A stretch of DNA of 64,000 nt from Cynocephalus volans (taxonomy: Eukaryota; Chordata; Mammalia; Dermoptera; Cynocephalidae), in the NCBI RefSeq assembly GCF_027409185.1, contig NC_084462.1:24093577-24157576 (forward strand), read 5' to 3'. Every line of letters starts with the position of its first letter. Position 1 is the first letter of the stretch. Position numbers and translations under genes: made by a program. The notes beneath the pieces are model-generated. The model was not told the DNA's origin, searched no databases, and saw only the letters and a list, made by a program, of their open reading frames with translations. This document shows positions 47,626 through 58,544 of the stretch, one piece after another.

Positions 47626-47780
47626 CCAACATGTGTGCAAACATAAAACCACCACATAACCATGGATAATCACCATACATATCCTACATGCTAGGCACAC
47701 GTGCACATCATAAACACAACACAGATATACACAATGCACACAGTATACATACCTGCACATCGCACTCACACACCCCTGAC
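47626..47780 (+). repeat. CA-rich degenerate repeat, right part
   Basis: acacgtgcacatcataaaca and similar; continuation of the array interrupted by the LTR. Confidence 0.8.
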
Positions 47781-47904
47781 CCTTGAGTACAGCCTGTGAC
47801 CAAGTGGCCCTGAAATTCAGTCTTACCCTTGGTCTCCGAATGAGGCCTCTGAAGACCTTTTCTGTAGTGAAACCAACCAGCTGCCCTCCCCTGCTCCTTT
47901 TTGT

Positions 47905-48425
47905 TGATGGGGTTCGGGATATTCTACCCCAAAACATAGCACATAGGCATTAGAGAAAACAGAAGAAGCAGGAAAGTCTCTTTGACCTTCTCCCACCCTT
48001 CTCCCCTGAAGCAAACCATAATAAAGGCCTCTGACCTTCCTCTAAAGCAGACATAAGACCCTCATTCCAGAGGTACCTCCCTATACCCAGAGGAAAGGAC
48101 CAACCTTAGCTCTGAAGATACGGAGACACAGAGAAGAATCTGAACCAGCAGGCCTGGCTAAGTCCCCCCCAGTTTATCACCACTAGACCACACCCCTTTT
48201 GCTCAATCATACTTCTCCACAACTATCCACTTCTTCATCAAACTCAGGTATAAAAATACACAGGTCTCCCTGTTTCTTTGGGTCTTCATTTCTGAAAGCT
48301 GCTGTGTCATGTACTTATATTAAATAAATTTGTGTGCTTTTCTCTTGTTAATCCATCTTTTGTTACAGGGGCCTCAGCTATGAACCTAGCAGTGGGTGAG
48401 AAAATAAATCTCTTCTCCCATCCAC
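47905..48425 (+). mobile_element. ERV1-type LTR with TATA box and poly(A) signal
   Basis: From about ttcgggatattctacccc to gaacctagcagtgggtgag. Contains TATAAAAA at 48249-48256, AATAAA at 48323-48328, and a U5-like cttttgttacaggggcctca. No coding part next to it. Confidence 0.8.
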
Positions 48426-48524
48426 CGTCATGCCCAGGCCTTCTCAAACCCTGAGTTCCTAGTGCCAACCTTTATTTTAATAGTTCATTCATGCATTTCC
48501 TCCTCAGCTAGTGCAGTGCCCTAG

Positions 48525-48725
48525 AAGGGAGAGCCCTGGTTTCTGGTCTAAGATCAATCGCTTACTATCCATGTGGCCTTCACCTAATCACTAACCACCT
48601 GACTCCATCTTCCCCATCTGTAAAATAGGAGCACAGTGATGCCTGCCTAATCCTCAGGGTTACTGGGAAGGTGAAAGGAGATAACGCTGTAGGTCACAGG
48701 CTTTGCCGGCTCTAAGGAAGCACAT
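48525..48725 (+). repeat. MIR
   Basis: Sense MIR: cttactatccatgtggcctt, tccccatctgtaaaatagga, ggaagcacatgcc. Confidence 0.87.
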
Positions 48726-48744
48726 GCCAGGCACCAGACCCATT

Positions 48745-48955
48745 TCCCAGGTGCCCACCAGGTCCTGGGCACTGGACTGACATTTCCCTGAACTTCTACA
48801 TCTCCTAACACTATCACTGGGTAAGCATTATTTTTCCTATTTCATTGATGCAGAAAGTGAGGCTCTGTGAAATCAGACAGCTTGTCCAAAATTTCATAGC
48901 TAGGAGGTGACAGGGCCAGATTTGACTGTAGGTCTGGAGGCTCCAAGCCCAGGTT
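48745..48955 (-). repeat. MIR
   Basis: Antisense MIR: atttcattgatgcagaaagt, tagctaggaggtgacaggg. It faces the sense MIR at 48525-48725. Confidence 0.87.
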
Positions 48956-49000
48956 TTGTTGTTGTTGTTGTTGTTGTTTGGTTTTCTCTCTCTCTCTCTG
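48956..49000 (+). repeat. (GTT)n and (TC)n microsatellites
   Basis: Seven GTT units at 48958-48978 followed by a (TC)n run at 48985-48999. Confidence 0.97.
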
Positions 49001-49864
49001 GGTAGGTTCATTGCAGACCAAAAAGCAGCAGAAAAAGATCCAACCCTCAGGCAACTTGTAAACTAGTTGGGAGGATAAACACATAGGCAGTTGTATGAAA
49101 AAGAAGAAAACTTCAGGCCAGTAAGAGATGTGCTAAACAAGAGGCCCAGGTTATAAATAACTGTTCAAAGGCAGAGCAAGGCACACAGATTCTGGAATAT
49201 TCCAACCCCACGTCAGGAAATGCAGGCAGTGCTTGGCCATAAAGATCATTTTAGGAAGTTCTTGTGGGAACCCAGGACCCAAAGCCAAATGCACTCCCTC
49301 CAGAGAGCCAGAGGGTCCCCGCGGGCCCCCGCAACAGTCCAGCTGGAAGGAGTGAGGCTTTAAGCCATAGATTCCAATGTTTATGGGCTAAGAGCACATG
49401 GGCACTTCATAAATGTGATATGAGGGGGAACAGTTGACCGAGGAAAGAGCTGTCCTCATCACACCTGCTCCAAGCTCTCCTGGGGGGCACTTTCCTGCGG
49501 CGAGACGAACACGACCCTCTCTGCACGGTCCACACATACTAGGACCACGCTGCTCCGTCTCCTCAGCACACACAGTGTACTGCTGATTGGCACCAATGCC
49601 GTCCTGCGATTGCACCGGTTCACCCACACAGTAAAGGCACAATCTTTACGTGACATCAGCCGCCCTGTTCAAATCTCTGCCATCGCTCAGCAGATGGCAT
49701 AGCCAGAGCCCCCGTGGTGGATCACGTAGGAGCAGACCCTCACGTTACAGCACCATGGAATGTCATTGCCAAACTCCAGGCTTCCCCTGCCTCCGACCTA
49801 AGGCCCCAGGCGGGTGTCTTCAGCACCCCCTGTAGCATCAACCCCAGCTGGGAAGGCCTTCATG
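49001..49864. other. unassigned DNA
   Basis: Nothing recognised; short open frames only. Confidence 0.4.
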
Positions 49865-50470
49865 TCTGTGATAGAACAAAATATATATATCTGGTCTTTG
49901 TCCCCAGTTCCTGGCACAGAGCTCCTAAAACCCTTGGAATTTCTCAAGTGGCCAGAGCGTCTTTTGTTATTCATAATGTGCTCCTTTCGTCTACACCTGA
50001 GTTTATGCTGACAAGTTGACTCTTGGTGACTCCTAGACAGCTTCAGGATGGAGGCTGGTGGCCAGAGGGACCAACCACGTGATTCGAGGGTTACAACTTT
50101 CAGCCATACCCCCACCTTCAGGGAGGAGAGAGGGGCCCAGGGTTCAGTTAATCACCAATAGCCAGTGATTTAACCCATCGGGCCTATATAATGAAACCCT
50201 ATATAAAAATCCTAAGCAACGGGGTTCGGGGAGCCTCCAAGCAGGTGAACACATGGAGGTGCAGGGAGGGTGGGGCACCCAGAGAGGGCGTGGAATCTCT
50301 GCCCCCCACCCCCAGCCCCCTGCATCTCTTCCCTTTGGCTATTTCTCAGTTTCCTCTATAACTATAAACATATGTGCTTTCCGCAAAAGCGCACGGCTAC
50401 TTCAAATTAATGCCTCCATGACCCGGGTCTACGTGTGTTAACTGAATCTCTGGCTTCACGGGCCAGGCGT
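49865..50470 (+). mobile_element. LTR-like retroelement (MER21-like) abutting the CpG island
   Basis: gatagaacaaaatatatata, ctggtctttgtccccagttc, acttgttgactcttggtgac-type blocks, ccaaccacgtgattcgaggg, atgaaaccctatataaaaat and caacggggttcggggagcct occur in the order of an ERVL-class LTR. Its end lies within a few hundred bases of the gene promoter. Family name uncertain. Confidence 0.7.
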
Positions 50471-51130
50471 GGGTCTTCATGTCCGTAAACGTGGACCGAG
50501 TTCTCACGAGGTGACGAGCCCGAAGTACACAGGTGAGCCGGGCTCTGAGGTCCACTAGGCCGAGGTCGCCGCGTCCAGCCCATTCCCCGCCTGTCCCGGG
50601 ACGTCGGGGAGAACCGCCGAAGCCTTCACCTGGTCTGATCGTCCTTAATAAAAACATGGGGCTAAGTCCCTGCTTGTTCACGTTGGGGGCGACTCCGCTC
50701 TTCCCTGGCTCGCCACAAACTCAGCCGTTTGCCGGAGACACCGAGATGCTGAGACGACCTCCCAAATTCCTAGAGGGGCTGTTACATTCCCGCAGCAACT
50801 TTCCGCGGGCGAGGGGGCGGGGCTCTGACGCACTTCCGACTGCGCCGTGCTGCGGTACGCGGTGCGGTCTCTCGGCGCCCGGAGCGGCTCTGACTCACGG
50901 TGAGCCTAACGGTCCCGGGTTAGCGCGGCGGACGGAAGAGGGAGCCTTGGCCAAAAGATCTGGGGAGGCAGAAGTGGGCCTAGCAGCTGTGGCCTCCGGG
51001 GATACTCCCTCCAGACCGGTCCTGGGAAGGCTGTGGGGAGGACCTCCCCCGCCCCCGCGTCCCTGTCCAGCCTCAGCAGGTGGAGGCGCCGGCTCCCTGG
51101 AAAACCTCTTCCTCCCTCCCGGGCTTTACC
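50450..51130 (+). promoter_or_regulatory. ZSCAN21: CpG-island promoter of ZSCAN21
   Basis: This is the densest CpG stretch in the window, unlike the CpG-poor DNA around it. It contains a GC box (50813-50822), an ETS-type ACTTCCG motif (50832-50838) beside a TGACGC half-CRE, and no TATA box in the CpG-rich core. This is a typical housekeeping-style promoter. It lies about 8.4 kb upstream of the coding exons and is the only credible promoter for them here. The GC-box and ETS arrangement could also drive divergent transcription. Confidence 0.8.
50840..50899 (+). other. ZSCAN21: candidate non-coding exon 1 of ZSCAN21
   Basis: A strong donor (cacg|gtgagc) sits at 50899/50900, just downstream of the GC box and ETS motif. 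A start site within roughly 50840-50860 would make a short 5' UTR exon. The exact 5' end cannot be seen from sequence. A second donor-like site (cacag|gtgagc) at 50532/50533 could serve an alternative upstream exon. Confidence 0.45.
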
Positions 51131-52254
51131 AAATGAAATCTATCTCTTTCACGTTCCATAACAGTTTTTCTGTGCGCTCCCTGCACCGAGCCGTTGGTCT
51201 GACCGGCGCCGCCTTCTCTTTTTTTCCTTTTGGTTCTCAACGGGAGGTCTCGATTCAAAGCTAATTGGTGGGAACACCCCCGAGGGATTGGGAACCTCCT
51301 GTGAGAAACCGAACCTCATTAGAAGTCTTGGATAGTATCCAGTGCAAAGGAGGGAATAGTCCCCTTGGGCTTTGTTTAGGTTGGAAAGCATACACATAAC
51401 GGGTCTGCTCGAATTTGGAAACATTTTTAAAGGACCGTTTACAAACTCTTATTTGTAAATAGTGTGTCAAGAGAAAAGTGATTTGGTGGGTGAGGTACTT
51501 GGAAACCCGTGTTATGTAAGGAACAGTTAAAAGAACTTCGGAGAGGAAAAGAATTAAGAGGCAGGACAGTTATTTTCAAGTATTGGAAGGCTACTTTGGA
51601 GAAAGTAATTATTGGTATAGGACCGAACTGGGATCATTGAAGTGATGCAGAATTTGGTTCGGTTTGAAGAAGACCTTGTAACAAACTGTCCCATCAGTAG
51701 ATTTCTGTGCCTCAAAATTATCTAATTTTCCTGCCGAGGAGTTTTCAGGTACAGACTGAGTGTGTGTGAAAAGCATTCTAACACTAGTTGGTAAGCGCTG
51801 TTCATTTGTTAAAATCTATATTAATTTGATTTATTTATGCCCCATCTTGTTCCAGAATGGATTTGGGGCACTTTTATAAGGGTATATAAGCTTTGGGGAA
51901 ATTGGCATAAAGAGAAGAAAAGGAAAAAGAAACAAAAACAAAAAAAAACTGGGAACAGAACAAAGGCCTTCTGCTTATGATAGACCATGAACTTTTGCTT
52001 GAAGGGCTTCTTGAGCTACGCTTTCTAGATGGCTTTTAAAAAGTATTTCACTGTGGTTGAAGACAGTGTGAGTTAGTAATGAAGCCTCTGTTTTCTTTAA
52101 ACATACTTTTTAATTTTATGAGCACTATATTAAGCCAAGACCTGGAGAGCATCCCTAAATGAACCTTTAGACAAACTCAGCATGGCCGAATGTGAAATTA
52201 CTGGCTTTCTTCAGAGAAGAAAAAAAAAAAATGTCAAGAAATGTATTATCAGAA
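50900..52254 (+). other. ZSCAN21 intron 1, first part, non-repetitive
   Basis: The CpG-rich promoter edge grades into AT-rich intronic DNA. An open frame of 243 codons starting at 50533 runs through the promoter and first exon and has no recognisable domain, so I treat it as chance. I see no other feature. Confidence 0.5.
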
Positions 52255-52375
52255 TTTTTTTTTTTTTTTTTTAAATTTTGCTAATCTGATTGGGGGGAGC
52301 ATTTCATTGTAGCTTTAATTTTCATTTCTTTTCTTATAACCAAGGTTGAGCATCTTTTCATGGATTAATTACTAA
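52255..52375 (-). repeat. L1 fragment
   Basis: Antisense L1: poly-T, tttgctaatctgattggg, aggttgagcatcttttcat. Confidence 0.75.
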
Positions 52376-52600
52376 GCTGAGACTTGAAAGACAAATAGAA
52401 GCCTGCCACAAATATTAGGCATCGATGGGGCATAGAGAATGAGAAGGGGAATAATGAGACTGAATGGGGAGGCAAAGGGCAGATTGTGACTTTGTTTGCC
52501 ATGCAAAGATGTTATGAAAGGGTTTTAAACAGCTGAGCAATATGAGCGTATTTGTATTTTAAACCTCTGCAGGTAGCCTTTGAACCTGTAGAGATAAAAT
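52376..52600 (-). repeat. L2 fragment
   Basis: Antisense L2-like order: agacttgaaagacaaatag, gaaagggttttaaacagctg, tattttaaacctctgcagg. Confidence 0.55.
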
Positions 52601-52840
52601 TGCTGAACTGGAAAATGGCCTGTGTCTTCTCAAAGGAAGAAGAGATACTGTCATAACGTTGCATACTAGTGAAAAGCTGAAAGTACGTATTAAAATTTAA
52701 AAATAGGCTTTGTGTTACGTATAAAATAGATCTGTTAGAAACTTTATTAGGCCAATATTCTGACAATTGTTGGAAGAGAATCAGAAATCGACTATTGTTG
52801 CTCCTAGAGATAAGGCAGGCATCTTTAAAAAAAAAATCAG

Positions 52841-52997
52841 GGGCCAGCCCGTGGCTCATTTGGGAGAGTGGGGTGCTGATAACATCAAGGCCGGATCCCT
52901 ATATAGGGATGGCCAGTTCACTCACTTGGGAGAGCGTGGTGCTGACAGCACCAAGTTGAGAGTTAAGATCCCCTTACTGGTCATCTTTAAAAAGGAA
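52841..52997 (+). mobile_element. tRNA-Ile-derived dimeric SINE (CYN-like)
   Basis: First unit gggccagcccgtggctcatt with gataacatcaagg; linker atatagggatggcc; second unit cacttgggagagcgtggtg and ttaagatccccttactgg; A-rich tail. Both units keep B-box-like sequence. Confidence 0.95.
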
Positions 52998-53214
52998 AAA
53001 AAAAATCTTAAAAAATAGGCTTCACAGCATTTTTTAAGGTCCATCAACTCTAAAAATGATTTGTTTCAACATAAATACTGTTGGAGTTAACAGCTATATT
53101 TCTCTTTTTTGTTGGTGGTGGTGTTTATTTTTTTTTACCTCCTAACTTGGACAGATATATTCTCTTTACCACCCCTGCACAATGGAACAGCATTTACCAA
53201 AGCTGCATTTTTTC

Positions 53215-54470
53215 CTGAGTATCCCATATTTTTTAATTTGAATAAATTTTTTATTTTAGAATAGTTACAGATTTAGTTAGAATGCTGTGTTATAACACCA
53301 AGGTCAAGGGTTCAGATCGATTGTATAAAAAAGCAAAAAGATAGTACAATGAATTCTCATATACCTCTCACCCAGTTTCCCTCACTGTTAACATCTTACA
53401 TTACTATGTGCATTTGTCACACTAAAGAACCAACATAGGTGCATTACAATTAATTAAAGTCCATAGTTTGTTTGAATTTCACTAGTTTTTCCCCTAGTGC
53501 CCTTTTTTTATTCCACACTAAAAAAGGATACCACAGTACATTAGTCTTCATGTCTATTTAGTGTTTTCTAGTCAGTGACAATTTCTCAGTCTTTTCTTGT
53601 TTTTGATGACCTTGACAGTTTTAAGGGGTACTGTTCAGGTATTTTGTAAATGTTCCTCAATTTGGGTTTGTCTGATGATTTTCTTTTTATTAGAATTGGT
53701 TTATGGGTTTTGGGAAGGAAAGTACAGAGGCGAAGTGCCCTTCACATCATATCAGGGGTACATGCTATAAACATACATCACTGGTGATGTTAACCTTAAT
53801 TACCCAGCTGAAGTAGTGTTTGCCGGGTTTTCCATTGTTGTTACTTTCCCCCACCTCTTTCCATATTCTGTTCTTTTAAAGCAAGTCACGAAGTGCAGCC
53901 TGCACTCAAAAGAGATGGTGAGTTAAGCTCCACCTGCTTGAGGGGGGAGTATCTACATAACTTACCTAGAATTCTTCTATACCAGAGGTTTGTCTCTTTC
54001 CCCCTCTTCGTTTGTTCAGTTACCTTTTTTTATATCTGTGTAGACCCATGGATATTTATGGTATGCTTTGGGTTATGATCCAGTATTGTGTTAATTATTT
54101 TGTTCAAATTGTTTCAGCTCTGGCTATTGGGAATTTTTTAGGTTGATTTCTGTGTCCCTTTGGCACATCTCCATCGTTTTATTTTTTGAACACTTTCTGG
54201 CATTACACCATGCTCCAGTCTCGTCTTATATATTCCTCAGCCAAAACTCAGCCATTTTTCCATTTTATGGTTCCTGTCATTGGAGAATGATATTTAGGAA
54301 CCAAGATCTGGACACTGGGTGTGCTCACTGCTACTGGTATGCTATTACTTCTAGGTCCTCACAGCAAATGCTAGGAAATAAATGTATGTGTACTAACCCA
54401 TGTACACATTCTTATCTAATTCTGTATCCATCTGTATCTATATAAAGCTAAACATGAAATCATACTACGA
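53215..54470 (-). repeat. L1M fragment, split by a SINE
   Basis: Long antisense L1-associated stretch: cacccagtttccctcactgt, ttgatgaccttgacagtttt, gatgttaaccttaattaccc, cttgaggggggagtatctac, accaagatctggacactggg. Decayed, non-coding. Confidence 0.7.
53277..53335 (+). mobile_element. truncated tRNA-Ile SINE fragment (CYN-like)
   Basis: Only the anticodon-to-B-box part survives (gtgttataacaccaaggtca, ggttcagatcg) plus a short A-rich tail, inside the L1 fragment. Confidence 0.85.
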
Positions 54471-54574
54471 TGTTTTTTATTAAGAATTTAACTTAAATAT
54501 TGCAATTATTTTTTTAAAAACCTGTTTCACAGTTTTTACTACTTAAGAGTAGCCCTGAAGATCCGTGTATCAAG

Positions 54575-55510
54575 TTTATTCTTTCCACAAATATTTGAGA
54601 GCCTGCAGAGTGCCGATTCTAGACATTTGGAATACAGCAGTGAACAAAACAGATGACAGTCTCTGCACTATAGAGCAGATATTTAAGAGAGGAGACAGTT
54701 TTAAAAAAATAAAGTTTAAATATGTAGTATTTGTATGGCAGTAAGTGATGTGGAGAAAAAGAGTAAAGAAGGGAGTTCTGGGTTGAGGGAGAGCAGGGAT
54801 GCCTCAGCTGAAGGTAACTTCTGAGCACAGACCTGAAAGAGGGAGGGAGCAACCCCTGTGGGATCTGGAGGCAGAGGTCGGCAGAGGGAGCAGCAAGTGC
54901 AAAGACTGGAGGTGGGAGTGTGCCCCACGTGGTCAAGGAGCACTGCAGCTGGGGTAGAATGAATGAGAGGGAGAGAAGTACGAGATGAGGTCAGAGGTAC
55001 CAGTGACTGAGATGTGGTGGGGCCCTTGTTGGCCATTGTGATGACTTTGGCTTTTCCTCTGTGAGATGTGAAACCTGAAGGGTGTGAGCTGACTTGGATC
55101 TTGACAGGATCACTGTGTTGCAAATAGACTGAGGGGGTCTGGGGTAGGGGTGGAAGCAATTAGGTTACTGCAATACTTTAGGCAAGAAATGAGGGACTGG
55201 GCCGGTAGCGTGAGAGGTAGTGAGAAGAGGTTGAACTCTGGGTGTGTTTTAGGCATTTAGGTGTTCTAGACAGCTAACAGGATTTGCTTATGGTTGGTAT
55301 GGAGAATGTGAAAGAGGAGTCAAGGATGACTCCTGGTTCTTTGGTTCAAATAAACAGAACAATGGAGTTTTGCCATTAACTGAGATGAGCTGCTTTGGGG
55401 GGGAAGATGGGAATTCAGTTTTGGACATGTTAAGCTTGAGATGCCTGTTGGACATCCTGGTGGCAATGTCAAGTGGGTAGTTGGGTCTTATGAGTATGGG
55501 TTTCAGATAC
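54575..55510 (-). repeat. L2, 3' UTR plus end of reverse-transcriptase ORF
   Basis: Nearly 0.95 kb of antisense L2. The 3' tail is at 54580 (cacaaatatttgagagcctg). Near 55430 the minus strand encodes MSNRHLKLNMSKTE, a hallmark of the L2 reverse transcriptase. The frame is broken elsewhere. Confidence 0.92.
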
Positions 55511-55899
55511 ATCTGTTACTTCTCATCTGGTGTTTCTTGGTGCTCGTGCCTTTATTTTAAGAGATTAGATGGCACTGCTCCTTTCCTGGCTCAGTTTTCA
55601 GGTAGACATGAACTTGGGTACTGCAGTGGTGTACTGAGTATTGAGGGGGAAAAGGGTGCTGATTCTAGTCCTCCCTGTCAATGTCTGTGGCGTCTCTTAG
55701 GATGTTTCAGAATTGGGGTAGAGTAGAGGGGAATCCAAGTACTGGCATCCCTGCGATTCTGACTTAATTAGCTGCTGGATAATGAATTTCTCATAAAAAC
55801 AAGGTAATAAACTGATCCCTATTTCTAGAAACCCATTTCATATTTTAAAAATTTACCAAAATTGTTTCACAAAAATAATGCAGGGGAACAGACATATAA
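55511..55899. other. unassigned intronic DNA
   Basis: Nothing recognised. Confidence 0.4.
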
Positions 55900-55912
55900 A
55901 AATATGTTTTTA

Positions 55913-56103
55913 GGGGCCGGCCCGTGGCTTACTCAGGAGAGTGTGGTGCTGATAACACCAAGGCCACGGGTTCGGATCCCATATAGGGATGGCCTGTTAC
56001 GTTAGCTCACTGGGTGAGCATGGTGCTGACAACACCAAGTCAAGGGTTAAGATCCTCTTACCGGTCATCTTTAAAAAAAATAAAATAAAATAATAATAAT
56101 AAT
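55913..56103 (+). mobile_element. tRNA-Ile-derived dimeric SINE (CYN-like), full length
   Basis: ggggccggcccgtggcttac, gataacaccaaggccacggg, ggttcggatccc, atatagggatggcc, then a second unit with gacaacaccaagtc and ttaagatcctcttaccggtc; (aataa)n tail. Target duplication aaatatgtt(t/c)tta at 55900-55912 and 56104-56116 with one mismatch. Confidence 0.97.
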
Positions 56104-56116
56104 AAATATGTTCTTA

Positions 56117-57094
56117 ATAAATATTTACTAAATGTGTGAAACTAAGTACCTAATATGAAAGCTATAACATAAATGTACACTTGTTGGGGGTGGGGACTTC
56201 ACAAGGGCTGGAATTGCTGGAGGGGCAGCATTTATATCTTTTGGTTTTATCAAGGCCAGCCATTAAATTTACACTTTGGAATAACTTCTTTTCCTAATAA
56301 GTCTTCCTGTAGCCATCCTGGACGTTTTTCATTTTTCCAAGAAGCTTTGAACTATATGCAAAAGTAGTGTTATTTGTCTTCCAAATTTTCAGAACCAAAT
56401 TTAAGAGTGTGAATGCCTCTGAAAATTTTGGAAAATATGAATGAGGGGTAGGCATTCCCTGGCTATCTGAAAGTTTCCAATGGGCTTGATTGATAAGTGT
56501 GATCAGTAAATATTAACATGGCATCTTTTTAAAGATTTTTTTAAAGTTATAAAAGCAGAGGTCATAAAAGGAAGTGGCTTATATCCATTCTGGATCTCTG
56601 TCCCTCTGAATTTACCTGAAGAGGAAGTAAATTAGTCATCCCTTTATGCTCTTCCCACATGTAACCTCCATGTTGGAATATGAATTCAATAATTTGATAG
56701 GGCAAGGCTCCACTGGGCCAAATAATGTATTCTTTCGTATGTTAATACCAGACATTACTCACTTGTATGTTAGTTTTTCTTGCTATCAAGTCTTTGTGGG
56801 AATGACCAAGGAATAGGAGTTACAATCTTAAAAGTCTGGGACTTGACCAGTGCAATTATAATCAGTAGCGTGAGTGTAACAACTGTCCTTGTGGACAAAT
56901 GAGTCAGGGGCAGCATGCCCTGTCCAGTAACAGATCGCCTTCTCCGGGGCTTACACGGAAGGAGGCTGGGTAGACCATGATCTTTTCTCCAGACCTGGTG
57001 TGTTCTCAGGAGCATTGTAGAAACAGCTGCAACTTTGGAAACGTAAAATTATCTTTTCTTCCTCACTGCAGAGGATGTTTTTAGTTCTTTGAAG
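56117..57094. other. unassigned intronic DNA
   Basis: Nothing recognised. Confidence 0.4.
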
Positions 57095-57225
57095 TCACAT
57101 TCATGCATTCATACAGTCCACACATCTTTATTCAGCACCTACTGTGTACAAGGTGTGTAGCAGATTCTGTTCTATTCACTGGATGATGTACATAGTAAAC
57201 AAAAGCCCTTGCTCTCATGCTAGCT
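57095..57225 (-). repeat. L2 3' end
   Basis: Antisense L2: atctttattcagcacctact, tctgttctattcactggatg. Confidence 0.75.
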
Positions 57226-58544
57226 TTCACTGCTTTAGTACATCCGTAGCTAGACCTTCAGCTCTGACTTACTACGTGAGCTTTCTGCTGCCCTGTGACA
57301 TCTTCACAGGCTCCGAATTGGTCCCCCTCAGCCTTATCCTTACCCTTACTGCATGCCCCAAGCTAGTCCATTACAAAGAACTCCTAGCACATAGTACAGA
57401 TCCTTAATCTACAGACCCTAGATAGTCCTTTCTCTCTAATTCTTTCATTATTTTAAAATACCTTTCTTGATTGTTTAAAATGTTCTTACCACATGAAAGC
57501 AAACAAGTAGTCTATATTCATCTTTCCCACAAATGTTCAAAGAATCTTGGCTGCCATCTCCCAAACTGATGGATGTTCAGTAGTAGTTCCCGGAGATGGG
57601 GAACTGTATACTATAGGCTCTAGCGCCATTTTCCGGCTTCCAAGTTTCTTGGGGCAGTGGTAGCATTGAAAATACCCTGAATAGTCCTATAATTTAAAAA
57701 ATAAAATGAAATAAAAAGACCTGTTTAGCATTGGCTCCCTTCTTGTTCCCCAGACTTACTTAACCGAAGAATCCTTTATTCAGATGATTGGTTTGAGTTC
57801 CTTTGAACACATTTTGGGAAGTACATCCGTGTGCATATTTTTCTTTCTGTGCCATACAGTTTCCCTTTCCATGCTTTGGGCTGCTTCCTGATGTTTATAA
57901 TTCCACTGCTAACCACTTCACCAGCGGTAATTTCATAAGCGTGAACCTTCTCTACAAAATGTTAGCAATAAAATCTTTTTTTTTTTTTTTTTGTCAAAGG
58001 ACTACTTATGATCCCTTTTAAGATTTTATGGTTACTAAAGTAGTAATACTCATTCTTTAAAAAAAACAAAATTTGGAAATAAAAATGAAGAAAATTGAAA
58101 TCACTGATAATTCCATGATCCAGCAATATCACTGTTAATGAAGCTGTGGTCTTTTTCCTTCATTATGTGTGTACTGTATGTGTAGACTTTTGATACTTCA
58201 AGTGCTATCAAGCCACATCCATGGAGATTGACACATGTTCAAAATTAGCATAATTGGGTTTTTTAATAACCTAGATTTAGATTATCTGCAGCTCTCTTTC
58301 CTCATCTTTAGTTTTTATAGGCCGTATATAGATCCTCTTCATGATCTATCTATTTCTCTTTATTGAGACCACTGGAGTTTTCCTGCTCTAGATTATCCAA
58401 ATCCAGCATGGGATACCTATGTGACATGAAAGGTGCTGCTTAAAGTTTGAAAATATGCTCAGGAAGGACAGTCACAAGCATGTAGAATAAGTTATATATT
58501 TTTCTTCCAAAATATATATTTCATGAGTGCCAATAATAATAGGC
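57226..58544. other. unassigned intronic DNA
   Basis: A poly-T run lies at 57976-57992. 58040-58180 (aatttggaaataaaaatgaa; ttccatgatccagcaat) may be an old LINE fragment, not certain. Confidence 0.35.

Noticed and set aside
50533-51264. 243-codon open frame through the CpG island
   Set aside because: It crosses the promoter and likely first exon, has low-complexity proline- and glycine-rich content from GC-rich DNA, and no domain.
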